Origin: Alphaproteobacteria bacterium
GTDB taxonomy: Bacteria; Pseudomonadota; Alphaproteobacteria; JAPYRI01
DNA: 60,997 bases
Direction of reading: 5' to 3'
Assembly: GCA_029941135.1 (NCBI GenBank)
Contig: JAPYRI010000005.1
Location: forward strand, 1-60,997
A program made the translations under genes and the position numbers. Positions 44,023 to 50,812 of this stretch are shown piece after piece (the stretch's first letter is position 1; every line of letters begins with the position of its first letter). Under the pieces are notes generated by a model that was given only the letters and a program-made list of their open reading frames with translations, was not told the DNA's origin and did no database searches.

Positions 44023-44795
44023 GTAGCCACGACATCGTCGTATCGGTCGAAAATGACATCATCTTGCGGGTGACCGTCAACCGGTCTGAGAAGCGAAACG
44101 CTTTAAGCCGCAAAATTCTCAAATCGCTCGGCGAAATATTTGACGACTATTCGAGCCATGAAAATTTGCGGGTTGCTGTTTTGACCGGCGCGGGCGACAA
44201 AAGCTTTGCGGCAGGGGGTGATTTGAAGGATTTGAGTGTCTTACGCACACGGGAAGAGGCACGCGGTTTGGCGGATTTAGCCAAGAAGGCGCTTAACTCG
44301 GTGCGCAATTTTCCGGTGCCGGTGATCGCCGCACTGAATGGCAGTGCTATGGGCGGCGGCGCCGAATTGGCGATGGCGTGTGACTTTCGGGTTTCCACCA
44401 GGCACGCCCGCATTGGATTTGTGCAAGGGCGTCTCAATATTTCGACGGCATGGGGTGGCGGCGTAGACCTCATGAAATTGGTCGGTCCCAGCAAAGCCCT
44501 CGACCTGTTGTGCCGCAGCAGTATGCTTACCGCTGACGCTGCGTTGGCGATCGGGCTTATCGACCGGATTGCCGACGAGGACGAAGAGCTCGGTCATTGC
44601 GTAACCAATTTTCTGCAACCCTACCTACTGCAGGTGCCGCAAGTTTTGCGCGCGTTCAAGTCACTAACTATCGGCGCACGCCGCGGGTTACAACGAGCCG
44701 ATTTGGACGAAACTGAAACCGAGCAATTTGTCGGCACCTGGGTCCACGACGATCATTGGGCCGCAGCCGACAACGTACTCAGCAAGGGAAAATAG
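44019..44795 (+). CDS. Crotonase-fold protein, possibly a malonyl-type CoA decarboxylase (ECHDC1-like)
   Basis: A 258-residue enoyl-CoA hydratase/isomerase superfamily protein starting with GTG. The first oxyanion region reads GSAMGGGAELAMACDFRVST and keeps one acidic residue, but the second catalytic glutamate of hydratases (GQPEI context) is absent, replaced by FVQGRLNISTAWGGG. That WGG form and the GGGAEL..ACDFR segment recall ECHDC1-type ethylmalonyl- or methylmalonyl-CoA decarboxylases. A decarboxylase next to an acyl-CoA mutase and a biotin carboxylase would make sense, for proofreading or product removal. It overlaps iclR by 4 bases. Confidence 0.8.
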   Translation: MSSHDIVVSVENDIILRVTVNRSEKRNALSRKILKSLGEIFDDYSSHENLRVAVLTGAGDKSFAAGGDLKDLSVLRTREEARGLADLAKKALNSVRNFPVPVIAALNGSAMGGGAELAMACDFRVSTRHARIGFVQGRLNISTAWGGGVDLMKLVGPSKALDLLCRSSMLTADAALAIGLIDRIADEDEELGHCVTNFLQPYLLQVPQVLRAFKSLTIGARRGLQRADLDETETEQFVGTWVHDDHWAAADNVLSKGK

Positions 44796-44798
44796 GTG

Positions 44799-46424
44799 AT
44801 GACACCGCCCAGCAAAGCAGCTTCCACTAGTTCTGCGGCTACGAAAGAACTCCGGCGCACACCTTCAGGCATTGAAATTCCGCTGATCGCGACCCCGAAC
44901 ATGCGGCAGGGCACTCTGGAAACTCCAGGAGAGGCGCCCTTTACCCGTGGTATTTTTCCCGACGGGTACCGGGGACGCATGTGGACCATGCGCCAGTATT
45001 CGGGATTTGGGACCGCCGAAGAATCGAACGAACGCTACCAATTTCTGATGGAACAAGGTCAAACCGGTTTGTCGGTCGCCCTCGACTTGCCGACACAATG
45101 CGGCTACGACCCAACCGACCCCATGGCGTCGGCAGAGGTCGGCAAAGTCGGGGTATCGCTTTCTAACCTGCGCGAGTTCGAGATACTGTTCAACAACATC
45201 GAACTGGACCGGGTATCCACGTCATTTACCATCAACGGCACGGCAGCAATCGTCTATGCCATGTACGTGGCCGCCGCCGATAAGGCGGGCATTCCGCGCG
45301 ATAAACTAACCGGCACAATCCAAAACGACATCCTCAAGGAATATGTCGCGCGGGGCACCTGGATTTTCCCGGTTCGGCCCTCGATGCGCCTCATCGCCGA
45401 CAGTGTTTTGTTCGCCAACAAAGAAACGCCGCGTTTCAATCCCATCTCCATCGCCGGCGCCCATGTGCGTGACGCGGGTTGCAATGCGGCTGAAGAAATG
45501 GGCTACACCCTGGCCAACGGCGTCGCCTATGTGGAAGAACTTTTGCGGCGCGGTGGCGACGTCAACAAGTTCGCCAAACGGCTAAGTTTTTTCTTCTATG
45601 TCCACATGGATTTCTTTGAAGAAATATCAAAGTTCCGCGCGGCGCGCCGTGTATGGGCCAACATTATGAAAGATAAGTTTGGCGCCACAGACCCCAAGGC
45701 CCTGATGTTCCGGTTTGGCGTCGTGTGTGGCGGATCGTCGCTCACCGCCGCGCAACCGCTGAACAATGTGGTCCGGGTAGGCATCGAAAATATGGCGGCG
45801 GTTCTGGGTGGCGCTCAATCCATCTTCACCTGCGCGTTTGACGAAGCTTTTCAGATCCCGACTGAACAAAGTGCCGAGCTCGCCCTGCGCACACAACAAA
45901 TCGTGGCGCATGAAAGCGGCATCGCCGACTCGGTCGACCCCTTGGGTGGCAGTTATTTTGTCGAGCACATGACCGACCAGATGGAAGCGGAAATCCTCAA
46001 AGTCATGGCGGATATCGACGAATATGGAGGCGTCGAAAAAGCGATTGAGGAAGGCTACATCCAAATGAAGATCGCCCAACGTGCCCGCGAGCGAAAAGAA
46101 AAAGTCGATAACGGGGAACGAATTGTCGTTGGCGTAAACAAGTATCAGCGGGACGAAACTGACCAGGGGTTTGGCGAAGTGTTTGAATTGGACCCTTCCG
46201 CGCGTGACCGAATACTCGATAAGTATCAAATGGTTATGGATACCCGTGACAATACGGAAGCGCAGAAACTTCTGCAACGGCTGGGCACCGCCGCCGCCGC
46301 CGAGGGGGAAAATCTTTTGCCGTATATTGTCGATTGTTGTCATGGCTATGTGACGGTTGGGGAAATGGTCGGTGAGCTAAAAAGTCACTGGGGTGAATTT
46401 CAAGAACCGGTTCGCCTGACATAG
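44799..46424 (+). CDS. B12-dependent acyl-CoA mutase large subunit
   Basis: A 541-residue catalytic subunit without the cobalamin domain, as in split mutases. The family N-terminus TMRQYSGFGTAEESNERYQ keeps Tyr67 (equivalent of Tyr89 in methylmalonyl-CoA mutase) and PSMR keeps Arg197. However the conserved segment SISGYH has Ala221 before His222, and the RFHTQT segment reads RFGVVC (residues 305-310). Several substrate-pocket residues thus differ from methylmalonyl-, isobutyryl- and hydroxyisobutyryl-CoA mutases. The reaction is a carbon-skeleton rearrangement of an unknown acyl-CoA. It lies 3 bases after the crotonase stop, with a GTG at 44796 as alternative start. Confidence 0.85.
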   Translation: MTPPSKAASTSSAATKELRRTPSGIEIPLIATPNMRQGTLETPGEAPFTRGIFPDGYRGRMWTMRQYSGFGTAEESNERYQFLMEQGQTGLSVALDLPTQCGYDPTDPMASAEVGKVGVSLSNLREFEILFNNIELDRVSTSFTINGTAAIVYAMYVAAADKAGIPRDKLTGTIQNDILKEYVARGTWIFPVRPSMRLIADSVLFANKETPRFNPISIAGAHVRDAGCNAAEEMGYTLANGVAYVEELLRRGGDVNKFAKRLSFFFYVHMDFFEEISKFRAARRVWANIMKDKFGATDPKALMFRFGVVCGGSSLTAAQPLNNVVRVGIENMAAVLGGAQSIFTCAFDEAFQIPTEQSAELALRTQQIVAHESGIADSVDPLGGSYFVEHMTDQMEAEILKVMADIDEYGGVEKAIEEGYIQMKIAQRARERKEKVDNGERIVVGVNKYQRDETDQGFGEVFELDPSARDRILDKYQMVMDTRDNTEAQKLLQRLGTAAAAEGENLLPYIVDCCHGYVTVGEMVGELKSHWGEFQEPVRLT

Positions 46425-46438
46425 GGGAGAAACATGAC

Positions 46439-46834
46439 GTGTCGCTAAAAGGAAAACGAATATTGATCGCAAAGCCCGGTTTGGACGGTCACGACGTGGG
46501 CGCAAAGATCATTGCCCTCGCCTTGCGGGACGCAGGTGCGGACGTCATCTACACTGGTCTCAGAAAATCACCTGAATACATTGCGCGCATAGCGGTCGAT
46601 GAAGATGTGGACGCGGTGGGACTAAGTATCCTCTCAGGTTCTCACAATGAATTGGTCGCGGAAACCATAAAACTGCTCCGCGAGATGGATGCAGATGATG
46701 TCAAAATTTTTGTCGGGGGCACCGTTTCCGGCGACGACGTGCAAAAACTTAAAGTCGCTGGTGTGGCCGGTGTATTCACCAGCGAAATGAAAATCGAAGA
46801 TACCCTAGCTGAACTTTCCGACGTTCTAGGCTGA
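46439..46834 (+). CDS. B12-binding small subunit of the acyl-CoA mutase
   Basis: A 131-residue cobalamin-binding domain. The DxHxxG signature is Asp16-x-His18-x-x-Gly21 (GLDGHDVGAK), with the lower axial ligand His18, followed by GLSILSGSHNEL and FVGGTVSGDD. It pairs with the large subunit to form the mutase. The GTG start at 46439 has GGGGAG 9 bases upstream. An out-of-frame ATG at 46434 with the same ribosome-binding site opens a four-codon reading frame (ATGACGTGTCGCTAA) that overlaps the start, which might lower or couple translation. No MeaB-type chaperone gene is present in the window. Confidence 0.92.
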   Translation: MSLKGKRILIAKPGLDGHDVGAKIIALALRDAGADVIYTGLRKSPEYIARIAVDEDVDAVGLSILSGSHNELVAETIKLLREMDADDVKIFVGGTVSGDDVQKLKVAGVAGVFTSEMKIEDTLAELSDVLG

Positions 46835-46838
46835 TCTG

Positions 46839-47546
46839 TTGCCGGGTGGATCTTCGCGCCGCCTTGCCGTTTGGATGCTGGCGGCTCTCGCCACTGCAAT
46901 TGCCGCCTTCATTGTTTACCTCATGATCCGATTTCCTGAGGCCTTATCGGATCGGGATTCTAAAATTGGCCTCACCCATCAACTGTTGTGGCTTCTTTTA
47001 TTGGTCAGCAGTTTTGCCGTTCGCTGGCGTACTTCACCTGGCGAAACCTTGCGCAACATTGCCATTTGGGTTGCCGTTGCCGCGACCATCGGCGCTGGTT
47101 ACAGTTTCCGCCATGAATTTGAAGCGGTTGGCAACCGCATGATGTTCGAACTTGTGCCTCATCGCGGTCAAGTGGCGAATAATCGCATTACTTTTCGCGC
47201 GCGAACTAGTGGACATTTTGTTGTCGAGGCGCTTGTTGACGGCACAGCTCTCAGGTTTCTCGTTGACACCGGTGCAACCGACGTGGTTCTCAGCCCCTCA
47301 GACGCTCAACTCTTGGGCTTTGATCTGAAGTCGCTCAAGTTTACGCGCGTTTACCACACGGCAAATGGAACAGTGCGAGGCGCACCTGTGCGTCTGCGGC
47401 AGATTACGTTAGGACCGATCGCAATGCGCGACGTCCGCGCATCCGTCAACGAAGCACCCATGACTTCTTCGCTGCTGGGCATGAGTTTTCTGAGCAGACT
47501 GTCCAGTTACAAGGTCAGTAAAGATACTCTCACCCTTACCCCTTAA
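46839..47546 (+). CDS. Retropepsin-like aspartic protease (TIGR02281-type)
   Basis: About 235 residues from a TTG at 46839, or about 223 from the ATG at 46875. Two to three hydrophobic segments at the N-terminus (about residues 8-30 and 45-85) anchor it in the membrane. The protease domain starts near residue 125 with FVVEALVDGTALRFLVDTGATDVV-type sequence; the DTGA motif carries the active-site Asp and a single domain implies a homodimer. LLGMSFLSRLSSYKV near the end is the conserved closing segment. It belongs to a family found mainly in Alphaproteobacteria, of unclear role, and seems unrelated to the catabolic genes around it. Confidence 0.85.
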   Translation: MPGGSSRRLAVWMLAALATAIAAFIVYLMIRFPEALSDRDSKIGLTHQLLWLLLLVSSFAVRWRTSPGETLRNIAIWVAVAATIGAGYSFRHEFEAVGNRMMFELVPHRGQVANNRITFRARTSGHFVVEALVDGTALRFLVDTGATDVVLSPSDAQLLGFDLKSLKFTRVYHTANGTVRGAPVRLRQITLGPIAMRDVRASVNEAPMTSSLLGMSFLSRLSSYKVSKDTLTLTP

Positions 47547-47589
47547 GCTATTGATGTGACCTCTTTCTGCGACACATAATGCGATTACC

Positions 47590-48831
47590 ATGGGAGATCC
47601 GGTAGTAAATCAAAATGTAAGCGCCGTTGAAGGTGAAAATGTGCGTGCGTTCGACCTCAACAATCTGTCTCCGGCGTTCCTGGACGACCCCTTCCCGACA
47701 TACCATTTGCTGCGCCGGCTTGACCCGGTCCATCGCAATCCGGACAACTCCTATTTTCTCACGCGCTACGACGATGTGGCGGCAATCTATCGGGACCCGC
47801 GATTTAGTTCGGACAAACAAGCCGCGTTCAAGCCAAAGTTCGGCGACGGAGCCCTCTTTGGCCATCACACAACCAGCCTCGTGTTCCGGGATCCGCCGGA
47901 TCACACGCGTTTGCGCAAACTTATCGCGCCCGCGTTCATGCCCCGCCCGTTGGCGGCGTTGGCACCCAAAATCGATAGCGTGGTAGATCAGTTGCTTGAT
48001 CATGCCGAAGAGATGGGCGAAATGGACTTGATCACTGATTTGGCCGGGGCGTTGCCGATCGAAGTTGTGGGTGACATGCTGGGGGTGCCGCTCGAGGACA
48101 GAGGTCCCTTGCGCGGCTGGTCTCTTGCGATATTGGGGGCGTTGGAGCCCAATATTTCGCCGGAGACTCTGGCGATTGGCAACCGGGCGGTCGAGGAATT
48201 TACGGAATATTTGCGCAGCTTAATTGCCCACCGACGACAGCACCCTAATGACGATCCGAGCGATATTTTGGGTGATCTCATTGCCGCATTGGACGGCGAT
48301 GACAAAATCAGCGAATACGAACTGCTGCAAAACTGCATTTTCTTGCTGAACGCGGGGCACGAAACGACGACCAACCTGGTCGGCAATGGCATCGCCTGTT
48401 TGCTTGAGAATCCGGGCGAAATGCAACGATTGCGCGAAGAACCCACCCTCATTAAAACAGCCGTTGAAGAATTTCTGCGCTTTGAGAGCTCAAACCAAAT
48501 TGGCAATCGAGTGACCCTTGATACCGCGACCATCGGTGATGTTGAAATACCCCTGGGTACGCAAGTGGCGTTATCCATTGGTGGCGCCAACCGGGATCCT
48601 GCACAATTTCCCGATCCGGATCGGCTCGATATTGGCCGCACACCAAACCGCCATCTCGCCTTTGCTGGCGGCATTCATGCCTGTGCCGGCATGACCCTTG
48701 CCCGCATGGAAGGGCAATCCGCCATCAATCGCCTGCTCGCGCGCTTTCCCAACTTGCGCCGTGACGGTGACTTTGTTCGCGGCGGCCGTGCCCGGTTCCG
48801 GGGCTACGCTTCCTTTCCAGTCGCCCTGTAA
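47590..48831 (+). CDS. Cytochrome P450 (second of two)
   Basis: A 413-residue soluble P450. The I-helix is FLLNAGHETTTNLVGNG, the K-helix AVEEFLRFESSNQ and the heme loop AFAGGIHACAGMTLARME with the thiolate cysteine. Its N-terminal part, LDDPFPTYHLLRRLDPVHRN, resembles that of the first P450 at 41930, so the two are paralogues within one locus. Substrate is unknown, but neighbouring LLM monooxygenase and carboxylase genes suggest oxidation of a hydrophobic compound before CoA-dependent breakdown. No ferredoxin gene is next to it. A 144-base gap separates it from the LLM gene. Confidence 0.91.
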   Translation: MGDPVVNQNVSAVEGENVRAFDLNNLSPAFLDDPFPTYHLLRRLDPVHRNPDNSYFLTRYDDVAAIYRDPRFSSDKQAAFKPKFGDGALFGHHTTSLVFRDPPDHTRLRKLIAPAFMPRPLAALAPKIDSVVDQLLDHAEEMGEMDLITDLAGALPIEVVGDMLGVPLEDRGPLRGWSLAILGALEPNISPETLAIGNRAVEEFTEYLRSLIAHRRQHPNDDPSDILGDLIAALDGDDKISEYELLQNCIFLLNAGHETTTNLVGNGIACLLENPGEMQRLREEPTLIKTAVEEFLRFESSNQIGNRVTLDTATIGDVEIPLGTQVALSIGGANRDPAQFPDPDRLDIGRTPNRHLAFAGGIHACAGMTLARMEGQSAINRLLARFPNLRRDGDFVRGGRARFRGYASFPVAL

Positions 48832-48975
48832 AGTCTGCCGCGAACACTCAGGAAATTGTTGGTCAGACCGGCGCCATCCGCTACCTTGTGCCGCTGACAG
48901 GGAGGTGGCATCGGCAAGGAGGCGTTTCGTGCCTGTTTCATGCCCAATAGAGGGCGCCACCAAGGGAGGACTAGC

Positions 48976-50055
48976 ATGAAATTCGGCGCAATGGTCGCGA
49001 CCAAAATTGACAACTGGCAATTGCTCAAAGAAGCGGAGGACCTGGGCTACGACCACGCTTGGGTGCCCGATTCTCAAATGATCTGGTCTGACTGCTACGC
49101 GACGCTGGCATTGCTTGCCGAGCATACGTCACGCATCAAAATCGGCACTGGAGTTGCGATTACCGGCACGCGCGCGGCGCCCGTAACCGCGCACTCAATC
49201 GCCACCATCAATCGCTTGGCGCCGGGGAGGACGTTTCTCGGTATTGGCACCGGCCACACCGCCATGCGGGTGATGGGCATGAACCCCACAAAACCGAAGG
49301 CATTTCGCGAATATTTGCGAGTGGTACGCGCGTTGCTGGCGGGCGAAGAAGTTGAATACACCCTGGATGGGCAAACCCAGGCGATCAAGTTCCTCCATCT
49401 CGACCGCAATTTCATCGATATCGCGCATGAAATACCCATTTACGTGGCAGCAAACGGGCCAACCGCGCTCAAATCAGCCGGCGCCTACGGGGATGGTCGG
49501 ATCTCGGCCCTCAGCGAACCCGCCGATATGACCGCCGCGAGCTTGGATCAGGTAAAAGTTGGCGCTGACGAAATTGGGCGCGAATTTCCCTCTGATTTTC
49601 ATACGGCCGCCCTAACCACGGCGACTGTCCTAAAACCTGGCGAGACTCTCAAGACCGATCGGATCATTGACGAATGTGGCTCTCAAGTGATGGCCGCATT
49701 TCACTATGTGTACGAAGTATTCAAGTTGACCCAGGACGAAAGCATCGTACCGCCTTCAATCGAAAACGATTGGGAAGCTTATTGCCAACGAGTAGCCCAA
49801 ATGGAAACACCGGAAGAAAAACGCTATTTGGAACTACACGAAGGTCATTGCTCTTATCTCGTGCCGGAAGAGCGGCGGTTTGTCACGCCGGACGCGATTA
49901 GAACTTTCTGCCTGGCTGGAGAACCCGATGAAATCATTGATGAATTGCGCGAGCGGGAGAGATCCGGCCTGAAGGAAATAACACTACTGCCACCCATGGA
50001 CTACGCACGCAATGTGCTGCGCGATTTCTCGGAATTGGTCATGGCAAAGTACTAA
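48976..50055 (+). CDS. LLM-class flavin-dependent oxidoreductase
   Basis: A 359-residue luciferase-like TIM-barrel protein from the ATG at 48976, preceded by GGGAGGA. The beginning KFGAMVATKIDNWQLLKEAE, the RIKIGTGVAITGTRAAP segment and FLGIGTGHTAMRVMG (phosphate-binding loop) are standard for bacterial luciferase-like and F420-dependent enzymes. Both FMN-dependent monooxygenases and F420-dependent dehydrogenases have this fold; an alphaproteobacterial host favours FMN. It could oxidise a ketone or aldehyde. It is 28 bases upstream of the swivel-domain gene and opens the tightest part of the operon. Confidence 0.88.
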   Translation: MKFGAMVATKIDNWQLLKEAEDLGYDHAWVPDSQMIWSDCYATLALLAEHTSRIKIGTGVAITGTRAAPVTAHSIATINRLAPGRTFLGIGTGHTAMRVMGMNPTKPKAFREYLRVVRALLAGEEVEYTLDGQTQAIKFLHLDRNFIDIAHEIPIYVAANGPTALKSAGAYGDGRISALSEPADMTAASLDQVKVGADEIGREFPSDFHTAALTTATVLKPGETLKTDRIIDECGSQVMAAFHYVYEVFKLTQDESIVPPSIENDWEAYCQRVAQMETPEEKRYLELHEGHCSYLVPEERRFVTPDAIRTFCLAGEPDEIIDELRERERSGLKEITLLPPMDYARNVLRDFSELVMAKY

Positions 50056-50083
50056 GTCCGGCAATCAACATTGGGAGCAAACC

Positions 50084-50794
50084 TTGGTAAAACCCTTTTT
50101 CGACACCGACAAATATACCCGCGAGCCGGCGTCCCCCACGGTGATTGCCTTTCATAAAGCGATCAAAGATCTGGTGCGCAGCCACATGGAAGCGGGCGGT
50201 AATTGGAACGCCTTTGTCTTTGGCGAGCAGGAAAACGTGGTCAACGCCGATGCCCTTCAAGCCATCGAAGATGCGTTTCTGAAAACCGGCTATCGGTATC
50301 AAGGCTCGGCAATGATTTCGATTGAGGAGGAGCCAGAAAAATACCAAATTTTGGCGACCGCCACCAACTCGGAAATTAAATTGCCGCCCCCGGATGCGAA
50401 CGGCCGCATCTTGTGCGGCACCGGCGACAATGTGGTCCAGTTTTCTGAAAATACCGTCGGGACAGCGCTATATGTGCGCACGAGCGAGCAGGTTCTTTCG
50501 CTGCTGGAAGACGGCGTGCCCGACAACACCATTGCCATCATTGACGACAGTGGTGGCACCTTGACTGCGCCCGTACTTGAGTACTTCAAAGGAGTTGTAT
50601 GCATGGGCGGCACGGTGCGCTCTCATTTGGGTATCCTGTGCCGGGAATACGGCATTCCATGTCTCATGAACTCTGGTGTTGCCGGCATCGAGGACGGCGA
50701 CGCGGTCGAGATGGAAACCTCCGCCGCCGCCAAAACTGCCGAGGCCTATCAGAAAAATATTGAGATGACCGCAAACATCTGGAAACAATGCTGA
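50084..50794 (+). CDS. Small phosphohistidine-swivel (PEP-utilising mobile domain) protein
   Basis: A 236-residue protein starting with TTG at 50084, with GGGAG about 9 bases upstream. The first 90 residues match nothing I know. The C-terminal half is a PEP-utilising-enzyme mobile domain: GGTVRSHLGILCREYGIPC contains His181, the residue phosphorylated in PEP synthase and pyruvate phosphate dikinase. The ATP-grasp and PEP domains are absent, so it must receive or pass phosphate with a partner. The dikinase-like protein two genes downstream is the obvious candidate. The arrangement recalls the separate subunits of phenylphosphate synthase. Confidence 0.82.
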   Translation: MVKPFFDTDKYTREPASPTVIAFHKAIKDLVRSHMEAGGNWNAFVFGEQENVVNADALQAIEDAFLKTGYRYQGSAMISIEEEPEKYQILATATNSEIKLPPPDANGRILCGTGDNVVQFSENTVGTALYVRTSEQVLSLLEDGVPDNTIAIIDDSGGTLTAPVLEYFKGVVCMGGTVRSHLGILCREYGIPCLMNSGVAGIEDGDAVEMETSAAAKTAEAYQKNIEMTANIWKQC

Positions 50795-50812
50795 CGAAAG
50801 GCTAATTGCCCC

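Noticed and set aside
45627-46343. Long antisense frame (238 codons) inside the mutase gene
   Set aside because: It mirrors a strongly supported mutase coding sequence and its translation shows no family features.
44799-46834. Firm annotation as methylmalonyl-CoA mutase
   Set aside because: Several substrate-pocket residues differ, and the split form is also used by isobutyryl- and hydroxyisobutyryl-CoA mutases.
48000-48674. Long antisense frame (224 codons) inside the second P450
   Set aside because: Lies wholly within a clear P450 gene and is Ser/Arg/Pro-rich shadow sequence.
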